Shown here one piece after another: positions 1-6,302 of a DNA stretch of 6,585 nucleotides (the first letter of the stretch is position 1; each line of letters begins with the position of its first letter). The notes under the pieces are model-generated. The model was not told the DNA's origin and made no database searches. It saw only the letters and a program-made list of their open reading frames with translations. Location of the stretch: NCBI GenBank assembly GCA_902494855.1, contig CABUVC010000092.1, forward strand, positions 1 through 6,585, given 5' to 3'. Source of the DNA: an uncultured Collinsella sp. (GTDB lineage Bacteria; Actinomycetota; Coriobacteriia; Coriobacteriales; Coriobacteriaceae). The position numbers and the translations under genes are program-made.

Positions 1-57
1 CCACTAATACCTTTTTCACTCCGGCTGCAAGCAGAGTCGTTCAAAAGGTATTAGTGG
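1..57. repeat. Perfect 15-bp inverted repeat at the window edge
   Basis: CCACTAATACCTTTT at 1-15 is the exact reverse complement of AAAAGGTATTAGTGG at 43-57, with 27 bases between the arms. The spacer holds a smaller CTGC/GCAG pairing at 25-28 and 31-34. Neither strand has a T-tract straight after the outer stem, so it does not look like a standard intrinsic terminator as it stands. Bases 1-15, with their run of T, could instead be the 3' half of a terminator whose other half lies before the window. A recombination site, an operator or a REP-like extragenic repeat are other options, and the sequence does not decide between them. Confidence 0.7.
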
Positions 58-90
58 TCGGGCCCGCTCCCTTACGTACCACCATTGGGA

Positions 91-219
91 ACTTTGGCTG
101 ATAGGTTTAGCGCAATGGGGGTTTGGCTGAAGGGACCTTTGGTATCCATTCGGACACTTTGGCTCTTGATGAGCGTTTGGCTGATTGCTGCTTTGGGTAC
201 TGTTTGGGTTACTTTGGGT
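91..219 (+). repeat. G/T-rich leader with degenerate TTTGG repeats
   Basis: TTTGGCTGA occurs exactly at 93-101, 122-130 and 176-184, with a variant TTTGGCTCT at 158-166. TTTGGGT follows at 192-198, 203-209 and 213-219, and a further TTTGG lies at 138-142. The motifs all point the same way and become more closely spaced towards the nitroreductase start (from 29 down to 10 bases). The region from 58 to 250 contains no well-supported gene, no tRNA-like structure and no convincing -35/-10 pair. The repeats may be regulatory, a decayed coding repeat or the product of a local strand-biased composition. Their presence is seen directly; any role is unknown. Confidence 0.5.
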
Positions 220-234
220 TTGTTTGATTTTTAA
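115..234 (+). CDS. Doubtful 39-aa hydrophobic small ORF
   Basis: ATG at 115 opens a frame that ends at TAA 232-234 and encodes 39 residues, with four tryptophans and a hydrophobic stretch from about residue 14 to 37 long enough to span a membrane. Several TTTGG repeats lie in phase and are read as V-W or L-W. It ends 16 bases before the nitroreductase start codon, so a leader peptide or small membrane protein is conceivable. Against this, upstream of the ATG there is only a weak AGG (103-105), and G/T-rich DNA gives V, L, W, F and G in every frame, so the hydrophobicity may be a by-product of base composition. I do not recognise a family. Confidence 0.15.
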   Translation: MGVWLKGPLVSIRTLWLLMSVWLIAALGTVWVTLGLFDF

Positions 235-250
235 TTGTTGGAGGGCTTGT

Positions 251-781
251 ATGTCTTATTTGGATCTGGCTCGGGATCGGTATTCTTGTCGTGAGTTTGA
301 AGATCGGGCTGTGGAGCAGGCTGTAGTGGATGCCATTGTTGAGGCTGGGCGCATTGCTCCTTCTGCTTGCAATAATCATCCAACCCGTGTGATGGTGCTG
401 GATACGCCCGAGCTTCTGGAGAAGGCTGCTGCTTGTCAGCCTCGGTTTGCTCGTGATGGGTCTATCTTTGGGGCTCCGCTTGTTTTCCTTATTTGCAGCG
501 TTACCGATGATGCTTGGGTGCGCCCGTATGACCAGATGAATTCCAGTGAAATCGATACGTCCATCGTGTGCGACCAGATGATGATGGAGGCCACCGAGCA
601 GGGCCTGGGAACGTGCTGGGTATGCCATTTTAAGCCTGAGGTGGCACAGGAGCAGTTCAACCTGCCCGAGGGCGTCTATCCCTATCACATGCTCGTCTGT
701 GGCTATCCTGCCGACCACATCGCCGATCCCGAGCATCGCGAGGCCCGCACCATTCCCCTCCCCGACTTCCTCCTCAAGTAG
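251..781 (+). CDS. Nitroreductase-family FMN oxidoreductase
   Basis: The 176-residue product matches the short form of the nitroreductase family: flavoproteins that usually bind FMN, act as dimers in the cytoplasm and reduce substrates with NAD(P)H. Visible family marks are the N-terminal R10-Y-S12-C-R14-E-F16 phosphate/FMN-binding motif, A36-P-S-A-C-N-N-H-P44 (the usual APSA-N-x-P block) and E116-Q-G-L-G-T-C-W123 near the flavin ring. The true substrate cannot be told. The start is ATG 251, because GGAGGG at 240-245 sits 5 bases upstream. An in-frame TTG at 185 would add 22 hydrophobic residues encoded by the G/T-rich leader and has no ribosome site. Codons are strongly T-ending up to about codon 81 and C-ending after it. 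The gene stands alone on this strand, converges on divIVA and has its own terminator. Confidence 0.88.
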   Translation: MSYLDLARDRYSCREFEDRAVEQAVVDAIVEAGRIAPSACNNHPTRVMVLDTPELLEKAAACQPRFARDGSIFGAPLVFLICSVTDDAWVRPYDQMNSSEIDTSIVCDQMMMEATEQGLGTCWVCHFKPEVAQEQFNLPEGVYPYHMLVCGYPADHIADPEHREARTIPLPDFLLK

Positions 782-828
782 GTTTTGGGACATGCCTTAA
801 AACCCACCCTTGACCGCTCACCCGTTCG

Positions 829-867
829 CCGAGTTCTGCGTCACTAATGTGCAGGGCTCGGTTTTTT
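829..867 (+). terminator. Intrinsic terminator of the nitroreductase gene
   Basis: CCGAGTTCTGC at 829-839 pairs with GCAGGGCTCGG at 851-861, giving eleven continuous pairs of which two are G-U wobbles. The loop is 11 bases, and six T follow at 862-867. It lies 48 bases after the nitroreductase stop, on the same strand, and fits a Rho-independent terminator well. Confidence 0.8.
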
Positions 868-890
868 ATGTTACACACCCCGGCACAGTC

Positions 891-922
891 ATAAAAAAGG
901 ACCCGCAAGCTGCGGGTCCTTT
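891..922 (-). terminator. Intrinsic terminator of the divIVA transcript
   Basis: GGACCCGCA at 899-907 pairs perfectly with TGCGGGTCC at 911-919 around a 3-base loop, and the flanking AAA/TTT extends the stem to 896-922. Read on the minus strand the hairpin is followed by TTTTTTAT (898-891), a strong U-tract. It lies 26 bases past the divIVA stop and ends the minus-strand transcript. The shorter TTTCT tail on the plus side means it could also back up the nitroreductase terminator. Confidence 0.9.
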
Positions 923-948
923 CTAGGCACTAAATTGTAGGCCGAATG

Positions 949-1623
949 TTAGTCCAAGTCGTCGGCGGCAAAGTTGTCGATCGGGGCGAAGGGGTCGGCC
1001 ACGGGGACAACCGGGTCAGCGACGGGCAGCGGCTCGGCGGGAACAGTCACCGCAGGAGAAGCGGCGGAACCGACCGGCGTGGAGGCCATGAGGTCGGCCG
1101 GGAAGGAGTTCTGGGCATCGTCCATGAAGTGCTGGATGAGCTTGAGGTACTCGGCCTTGAACTCCTCACGGGAAGCCTTGAGGCGATCGATCTCCTCGAG
1201 CTCGGCCTGCTTCTCGGTCAGAGCCTGGCGGATAACCTCGCGTGCCTTGGCGTCGGCCTCGTTGCGGATACGCTCAGCGTTCTCGTTGGCATCGTTAACG
1301 ATGGTCTCAGCGGTCTGCTGGGCAGCGATCAGGGCAGCGGAAATCTGGCGCTCCTGAGCGGAGAAGTCAGGGGCGGGAGCAGCCACGGGGGCGGCAGGAA
1401 CGGCCTGGGCGGGGGCATCCTGAGCCTGGGCAAGCTGAGCCTGCGCATCGGCAAGCTGCTGCTCGGTAGCAGTCAGACGACCCTTAAGGTCGACGATCTT
1501 AGCGAGCATAGCGTCAACCTCGGAGGACAGCGTCTCCAAGAAGACGTCGACCTCGGCAGGATCGTAGCCACGCTTGGCCTCAGAGAAAGTCTGAGCCTGG
1601 ATGTCTGCAGGGGTAATAGCCAT
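949..1623 (-). CDS. divIVA: DivIVA/Wag31-type polar coiled-coil protein
   Basis: DivIVA-family proteins bind negatively curved membrane at septa and poles and recruit division or growth machinery. The 224-residue product opens with the lipid-binding domain (residues 1 to about 36): I-T-P-A-D-I, then K17-R18-G19-Y20-D21 and E24-V-D-V-F-L. The residue before R18 is K, as in actinobacterial Wag31 (KRGY), not the membrane-inserting F17 of Bacillus subtilis. A first coiled coil runs to about residue 68, followed by an Ala/Pro linker (69-86), a long charged second coiled coil (87-168) and a Pro/Ala/Asp-rich acidic tail (172-224). The start is ATG 1623, with AAAGGAG at 1631-1637 seven bases upstream. 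It is the last gene of the minus-strand division cluster, 61 bases after yggT. Confidence 0.92.
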   Translation of the reverse strand: MAITPADIQAQTFSEAKRGYDPAEVDVFLETLSSEVDAMLAKIVDLKGRLTATEQQLADAQAQLAQAQDAPAQAVPAAPVAAPAPDFSAQERQISAALIAAQQTAETIVNDANENAERIRNEADAKAREVIRQALTEKQAELEEIDRLKASREEFKAEYLKLIQHFMDDAQNSFPADLMASTPVGSAASPAVTVPAEPLPVADPVVPVADPFAPIDNFAADDLD

Positions 1624-1684
1624 AACAAGTCTCCTTTTTCATCGCCTCGGCGCTACACGCCCGACGTAAGTTACTAAGTCAGTT

Positions 1685-1966
1685 CTACACGAGTATACCT
1701 ATAAGAAGCTGCAGAACCAGCCTCTGCACCAACTGCAACGCAATAATCGCAACGACCGGCGAAAAATCGATACCGCCCATCGGCGGGATGAAACGACGGA
1801 ACAGGTTGAGCCACGGACCGCACACGCTATCAAGCACCGCGGCAATATCCTGAAGCAAACCACCCTGCTTCATGGGAATCCACGTCATAAAGCAGTAGAC
1901 GACAATGAGCGTGGAATAGAAGTTGAACAGCGTGTTGACCAGCTGGACGATAGTGTAGATGTTGAT
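1685..1966 (-). CDS. yggT: YggT-family membrane protein, probable ATC start
   Basis: YggT proteins are about 80-100 residues, with two hydrophobic segments and a conserved central block; they are encoded beside sepF and linked to division or membrane biology, though their biochemical role is unsettled. Read from ATC 1966 the product has 93 residues: a first membrane segment (about 4-27), then W-L-N-L-F-R-R-F-I-P-P-M-G-G-I-D-F-S-P, the family signature, then a second hydrophobic segment to the C-terminus. No ATG, GTG or TTG lies in frame between the sepF stop (1988-1990) and ATG 1888. Starting at 1888 would leave 67 residues and delete most of the first membrane segment. AGGAG (1977-1973) lies six bases before ATC 1966, so I take ATC as the start. 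A further ATC at 1960 and CTG codons downstream are less well placed. Confidence 0.82.
   Translation of the reverse strand: MNIYTIVQLVNTLFNFYSTLIVVYCFMTWIPMKQGGLLQDIAAVLDSVCGPWLNLFRRFIPPMGGIDFSPVVAIIALQLVQRLVLQLLIGILV
1692..1720 (-). promoter_or_regulatory. Weak candidate promoter for divIVA inside yggT
   Basis: On the minus strand TATACT (1697-1692) is one base from the -10 consensus, which stands out in GC-rich coding DNA. The hexamer 17 bases upstream, CTGGTT (1720-1715), matches the -35 consensus poorly. If used, transcription would start near the yggT stop and leave a leader of about 60 bases before divIVA. This is inference from one good hexamer only. Confidence 0.2.
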
Positions 1967-1972
1967 GGGAGT

Positions 1973-1978
1973 CTCCTC
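1973..1978 (-). promoter_or_regulatory. Ribosome binding site that fixes the yggT start
   Basis: GAGGAG is read on the minus strand from 1978 to 1973, ten bases after the sepF stop. Six bases (ACTCCC) separate it from ATC at 1966-1964, an ideal distance. It is the only Shine-Dalgarno-like sequence in this gap and it precedes no standard start codon in any frame, so it is the main evidence for a non-canonical start of yggT. Confidence 0.65.
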
Positions 1979-1987
1979 GTCTTGTCT

Positions 1988-2710
1988 TTACTTAAGGTAG
2001 CCGTCAGCACGAAGCTTCTTGAGATCGGAATCTTTGACCTCGCAACCGGCGGGCAGCACCATGAACACGCGGTCGCCCACCTCCTTGACCGTAGCACCCA
2101 GACCGCAGGCAAAGCCGTAAGAGAAGTCCAAGACGCGCTTGGCAACTTCGGTACGTACGCCCACAAAAATCAGTGCGACAGGCTGCTTGGTGCGAACGCG
2201 GCGCACCACGGTCTCCACGTCGTCATAGCTCTCGGGGCGCAGGACATAGGCCGGCAGCTGCGGCGTGGCGTTGATGATATTACTCGCATAGGCCGAGGCA
2301 TCGCTCGGTGCAGGCGCGGACGCAGCGGCGGCACGGGCGCGGGTGTTCTCGGCGTAGCTCGACGGCGTGTCATAGGCACCAGGACGATAACCGCTCGCAA
2401 CACTGTCCTGCGAGCGCGAAGGCGGGTTATACGTCGTGGCATGGCGGGAGTCATCGCCGACCAGCTGACCGGAGCGCGTGTACACCGCGACCGACTCGGC
2501 CTCACCGCGACGCGTCTGACCCAGCAGGCCGTTGCTCGGCTCGTCTTGGGTGTAGAAGCCCTCGCCCGAAGCACCGCTGTAGCCGTTGTTCTGATAGCCA
2601 TCGTCGTAGCCGTCATCGTAGCCGTAGTCGTCGTCTTGGCCATAACCCTGGTCGTAACCCTGCTGGCCGCCCAGGTGCATCTTATTTTTAATCTCGTCAA
2701 GGAAGCCCAT
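1988..2710 (-). CDS. sepF: SepF cell-division protein (FtsZ membrane anchor)
   Basis: SepF binds the C-terminal tail of FtsZ, and its N-terminal helix tethers the Z-ring to the membrane; in Actinomycetota, which usually lack FtsA, it is the main anchor. The 240-residue product starts with a short amphipathic helix (M-G-F-L-D-E-I-K-N-K-M). A Gly/Tyr/Asp repeat region (18-44) and a long, probably disordered linker to about residue 152 follow. The globular SepF domain (about 153-226) contains Y155-V-L-R-P, the Q176-P-V-A-L-I-F strand, L194-D-F-S-Y-G-F and V211-G-D-R-V-F. The start is ATG 2710, because AGAGGA at 2718-2723 is seven bases upstream; a GTG at 2761 would add 17 unlikely residues. It lies 60 bases after yggS and directly before yggT, as in other Gram-positive division clusters. 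Confidence 0.93.
   Translation of the reverse strand: MGFLDEIKNKMHLGGQQGYDQGYGQDDDYGYDDGYDDGYQNNGYSGASGEGFYTQDEPSNGLLGQTRRGEAESVAVYTRSGQLVGDDSRHATTYNPPSRSQDSVASGYRPGAYDTPSSYAENTRARAAAASAPAPSDASAYASNIINATPQLPAYVLRPESYDDVETVVRRVRTKQPVALIFVGVRTEVAKRVLDFSYGFACGLGATVKEVGDRVFMVLPAGCEVKDSDLKKLRADGYLK
2579..2659 (-). repeat. Gly-Tyr-Asp repeat tract within sepF
   Basis: These bases encode SepF residues 18-44, with seven Tyr and eight Asp in 27 residues, built from loose G-Y-D-D or G-Y-Q units. At DNA level an imperfect 12-base unit of the type GGCTACGATGAC is visible two to three times on the minus strand. Such tracts can change copy number by slippage and form disordered, Tyr-rich linkers. The family's linker is variable, so this does not change the gene call. 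Confidence 0.6.
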
Positions 2711-2770
2711 GGTTGTGTCCTCTCGCGGTTTAGTGCAGGCGCCCCGATAATCAGTGCGCACTTCAGAGCC

Positions 2771-3508
2771 TTATTTTACTGCAAACTCCGGGCTAAATAC
2801 TACCCTGCCCAGGCGAACGAGCGTAGAGCCCTCCTCAAGGGCAGGCTCAAAGTCTTCGCTCATGCCGCAGGAAAGCTCAGGCAGGTTCAAATCGGGATGC
2901 GCCGCCTCCAGCTCATCCCTCAGCTCACGAAGCCCCGCAAAGGTGCGGCGTGCCACATCCTTATTCCCCCGGGGCGCCATAGTCATAAGCCCCTGTACGC
3001 AAATTCCCTCAAGTTCCGCAAGCTCGCCCGCGGCGGCGCGAATCTCATCGGGCGAAAAGCCTCCCTTCGACTCCTCACCACTCACATTGACCTCAATGAG
3101 CACACGCTGGGGACCGGCGAGCTCGCCTGCCTCAATCTTGCGGACAGCACGGCTCGAGATCGCCTGCGCCAGATGCAGCGAACCCACCGAGTGAATCAGC
3201 TCGGCTGAGCCCAGCACCGCATTGATCTTATTGGTCTGCAGGTTCCCGATCATATCGAAGCGCACCTCGGGCAGCTCCGGATGCTCCGCCAGACCCGTGA
3301 GCTTGCGAACCAGCTCCTGCGGGCGGTTCTCGGCAAAATGGCGATACCCCGCCTGGATGGCGGCAACGGTCTCATCGACACCAACGGTCTTTGACACGGC
3401 AATGAGGCGCGCGGCGTCGTGGGGGCGGCCTGCGCGATCGAGCGCCGCATAAAAACGTTCCAGAATCTGCTCGCGGCGAGCGCGCATCAAGTCCAAATAG
3501 TTATCCAT
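2771..3508 (-). CDS. yggS: YggS/YlmE/PROSC-type PLP homeostasis protein
   Basis: This family holds pyridoxal 5'-phosphate on a lysine in a single TIM-barrel fold similar to alanine racemase. It has no clear catalytic activity and keeps vitamin B6 and amino-acid pools balanced. The 245-residue product shows the PLP lysine K40 in A-V-S-K-T, the E-N-R-P-Q-E block, I-G-N-L-Q-T-N-K, V-L-I-E-V-N-V-S, G-L-M-T-M-A-P and C-G-M-S-E-D-F with G-S-T-L-V-R-L-G near the end. The usual W-H before F-I-G is F-D here (F-D-M-I-G), a mild deviation. The start is ATG 3508, with GGAGG at 3518-3522 nine bases upstream; an upstream in-frame start near 3592 would run through the hairpin at 3559-3590 and is unlikely. 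It is the first gene of the group yggS-sepF-yggT-divIVA. Confidence 0.92.
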   Translation of the reverse strand: MDNYLDLMRARREQILERFYAALDRAGRPHDAARLIAVSKTVGVDETVAAIQAGYRHFAENRPQELVRKLTGLAEHPELPEVRFDMIGNLQTNKINAVLGSAELIHSVGSLHLAQAISSRAVRKIEAGELAGPQRVLIEVNVSGEESKGGFSPDEIRAAAGELAELEGICVQGLMTMAPRGNKDVARRTFAGLRELRDELEAAHPDLNLPELSCGMSEDFEPALEEGSTLVRLGRVVFSPEFAVK

Positions 3509-3558
3509 TGCTAATCGCCTCCGCTGACAGCCAAACAAGTAGTCCCATGCTAACGCAA

Positions 3559-3590
3559 GAGCGCGGCCCCGCATGTGCAAGGCCGCGCTC
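3559..3590 (-). terminator. GC-rich hairpin between phoU and yggS, possible terminator
   Basis: GAGCGCGGCC at 3559-3568 pairs perfectly with GGCCGCGCTC at 3581-3590 around a 12-base loop. On the minus strand it is followed by TTGCGTTAGC, which is only weakly T-rich, so termination may be partial or need other factors. It lies 37 bases past the phoU stop and about 50 bases before the yggS start, and is the natural boundary between the phosphate operon and the division genes. I see no clear promoter after it for yggS. Confidence 0.5.
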
Positions 3591-3627
3591 ACTTAGGTAT
3601 TTACAATCTTTCGACGAACGGGGTTAC

Positions 3628-4485
3628 TTACTCCTCGTCGTCCTCGCCATCGTCCTCGTCCTCAAGATGATCGAGCAGGTAGCGAAGACCCTCGCTGACC
3701 TCGTTAGCGGGCACCTTGGCAACGTAACGCGCGTCGACGGCGGGCCTCATGATGACGCCCTCGCCCGAAGGCACGCGCATGCTCTCGAGCTCGTCCTCGT
3801 CCGTGCGGGCAATATCGCCGGCATTCATGCGCTGACCAGTCAGCAGGAAGGTCAGGCGGCAGGCGGCATCGATGGAAATCGAGGCGATGCGATCGAGGTA
3901 GCGCGAAACCATGATGGCGCGGCGCAGGTCGTCATAGTTGCTGTCGTCGTCCATAAAATCGCCCGTGTCCATGCGGTTAAAGGTGCGGAAGAACTTCTCG
4001 TAGGCGGCGTGCACTGGCTCGTCCTCGACGGCCAAGTTGCAGATGATGGACATGTCGTTGGTGACGAGCGCAGAAAGCGAAGAGCCCAGCACCTGGTAGA
4101 CGGCCTCAGCCTCGGCCTCAACCGTGCCGACAAGCTCCTTGGGCAGCGAGATGTCGGCCTTGATCATATGACGCGTGGCGCGGCAGATCTGACGGACCTT
4201 ATCGGTCATGCGCTGCAGGTTAAAGTCGACATAGATAATCGTCTGAAGCAGGCGGAAGTCGGAGGCGACCGGTGACTGCGTGGCGATCAGGTTGTAGCAG
4301 ACGGCCTCCAGGTTGGCGCAGCGCGCGTCGATTGAAAGCGTGCGCTTCTTGGTCTTGGTGGCGAGCTTGCGGTCGTCGGTCACATAGGCCTTCACGGCAT
4401 CGTGGAGGGCCAGATCAACGGCCTCGTAGATGCTCAGCATCTCGTGACGGGCCTCGATGAGCTGACGGGAAAACAGTTTGCGCAT
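3628..4485 (-). CDS. phoU: PhoU-type phosphate signalling protein, long form
   Basis: PhoU proteins are cytoplasmic helical bundles with two related halves that restrain the Pst transporter and pass phosphate status to a PhoR-type kinase. The 285-residue product has the N-terminal half with Q70-S-P-V-A-S-D-F-R (compare Q-x-P-V-A-x-D-L-R) and D87-F-N-L-Q-R-M-T-D95, and the second half with S194-R-Y-L-D-R-I200. The metal-binding E-x-x-x-D motifs are degenerate: Q91 with D95 in the first, D198 with S202 in the second. PhoU proteins are often near 215-240 residues; here about 70 residues follow the second half, ending in an acidic tail (274-285, almost all D and E). The start is ATG 4485, with GGAG at 4492-4495 six bases upstream. 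It follows pstB by 92 bases. Confidence 0.88.
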   Translation of the reverse strand: MRKLFSRQLIEARHEMLSIYEAVDLALHDAVKAYVTDDRKLATKTKKRTLSIDARCANLEAVCYNLIATQSPVASDFRLLQTIIYVDFNLQRMTDKVRQICRATRHMIKADISLPKELVGTVEAEAEAVYQVLGSSLSALVTNDMSIICNLAVEDEPVHAAYEKFFRTFNRMDTGDFMDDDSNYDDLRRAIMVSRYLDRIASISIDAACRLTFLLTGQRMNAGDIARTDEDELESMRVPSGEGVIMRPAVDARYVAKVPANEVSEGLRYLLDHLEDEDDGEDDEE

Positions 4486-4577
4486 GGTTCACTCCAATCA
4501 GTTGGGTGCGGTCATGCCGCCCGCACAGTGAATACGCACCGGACCAGGTCCGATCGGCTTGGGACAAGTCGCACCGA
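4486..4577 (-). other. pstB-phoU spacer with small inverted repeats
   Basis: This 92-base gap contains CGGACC-A-GGTCCG, a perfect 13-base palindrome at 4540-4552, and a 6-bp stem GTGCGG/CCGCAC (4506-4511 with 4521-4526, 9-base loop). Neither is followed by a U-tract on the minus strand, so they are not typical terminators. They may be RNA hairpins that tune phoU expression relative to pstB, or an operator. The palindrome alone is too short to name a regulator. The phoU ribosome site is at the end of the gap. Confidence 0.35.
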
Positions 4578-5381
<804 letters not shown>

Positions 5382-5393
5382 GGGACTCCTTAA

Positions 5394-6299
5394 CTAGCGA
5401 CGCTTGCGCGACAGGAAGCGCGCAAACAGGTTGAAGGCCAGAATAATCGCCATCAGCAAGAGCGCGGTGCCGTAGGCTGCGTTCATGTTGATGCCGTCGT
5501 TGGCAAGCAGGTACAGGTGAACCGTCATGGGGCGGCCGGAATCGAGCGGCGAAATAGGTAGATTGATGGCCTGGCCCATGGTGTAGAGCACCACCGCGGT
5601 CTCGCCGATGGCGCGGCCGATGGCAAGGACGATGCCGGTGGCAATGCGGCCAAAGGCCGAAGGAAGCACAATCTTGGAGACAACCTGCCACTTGGTGGCG
5701 CCCAGGCCGTACGCGCCCCAACGGATATAGCGCGGAACGGCGCGAATGGCTTCTTCGGTGGTGCGCATGACGATGGGAAGCATCAAGAGCGCGAGCGCCA
5801 GAGCGGCCGAGACCATCGAAAGGCCCAGGCCCATGGCCTCGACAAACAAGGCGTAGCCAAACAGGCCCATAACGATGGAGGGCACCGAGGCCAAAGCGTC
5901 AGCAGCGTAGCGAATGAGATCGACGACCTTGCCCTGCTTGGCGTACTCGGCCAGATAGACGGCTGCCAGCACAGCGATCGGCGTGCAGATAAGCATGGCG
6001 AGCGCCGTCACGTAGACGGTCGAGACGATCGTGGGCCAAATTCCGCCCTCGGCGTTGACGCCCTGGGGCCAACCGAAGATAAAGTCGAGCGAGATATGTG
6101 GCAGGCCGTTAATGACCACGTAGGCGATGATAGCGACCAGCACCAGCGTGGTGATGTAGGCAGCGGCACGAAACACGCCAAGCATGATCTTGTTGGACAG
6201 GTCCTTGTTGATGCGGCCCTTCTTGCCGTGGGAAAGGGCACGCTTGATGCGCTCGCGCGACGAGGTCGTATCGACCGTCGTGTCAACGGAATCGGACAT
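5394..6299 (-). CDS. pstA: Phosphate ABC transporter permease PstA
   Basis: PstA forms half of the inner-membrane phosphate channel, paired with PstC. The 301-residue product has a charged cytoplasmic N-terminus (1-40) and about six membrane segments (roughly 45-65, 88-115, 135-157, 159-178, 218-240 and 275-293). The EAA loop, E182-E-A-I-R followed by G198-L-G-A-T-K-W and L212-P-S-A, contacts PstB. The I-G-R-A-I-G-E-T-A block before the last segments is typical of PstA/PstC, and the protein ends in a basic S-R-K-R-R. The start is ATG 6299, with AGGGGG (6311-6306) six bases upstream and inside the end of pstC. Only 3 bases separate it from the pstC stop, indicating coupled translation. Confidence 0.96.
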   Translation of the reverse strand: MSDSVDTTVDTTSSRERIKRALSHGKKGRINKDLSNKIMLGVFRAAAYITTLVLVAIIAYVVINGLPHISLDFIFGWPQGVNAEGGIWPTIVSTVYVTALAMLICTPIAVLAAVYLAEYAKQGKVVDLIRYAADALASVPSIVMGLFGYALFVEAMGLGLSMVSAALALALLMLPIVMRTTEEAIRAVPRYIRWGAYGLGATKWQVVSKIVLPSAFGRIATGIVLAIGRAIGETAVVLYTMGQAINLPISPLDSGRPMTVHLYLLANDGINMNAAYGTALLLMAIILAFNLFARFLSRKRR

Positions 6300-6302
6300 A
6301 GC

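Noticed and set aside
91..219. CRISPR array or diversity-generating retroelement target
   Set aside because: The repeats are far too short and irregular for CRISPR, and no cas or reverse transcriptase gene is present.
185..250. N-terminal extension of the nitroreductase from TTG 185, resembling a signal peptide
   Set aside because: There is no ribosome site for TTG 185, while GGAGGG lies 5 bases before ATG 251. The hydrophobic residues come from the G/T-rich leader.
949..1677. Plus-strand open frames opposite divIVA
   Set aside because: They are shadows: the minus strand has a complete DivIVA with ribosome site, conserved motifs and terminator.
1685..1888. yggT starting at ATG 1888
   Set aside because: It would remove 26 residues, including most of the first membrane segment, and there is no Shine-Dalgarno sequence ahead of it.
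2711..2761. SepF start at GTG 2761
   Set aside because: The added residues replace the amphipathic helix as the N-terminus, and a good ribosome site precedes ATG 2710.
1982..3208. A 408-codon open frame on the plus strand across sepF and part of yggS
   Set aside because: It is antisense to two well-supported genes. Its product is low-complexity and matches no family, as expected from the mirrored codon bias of GC-rich genes.
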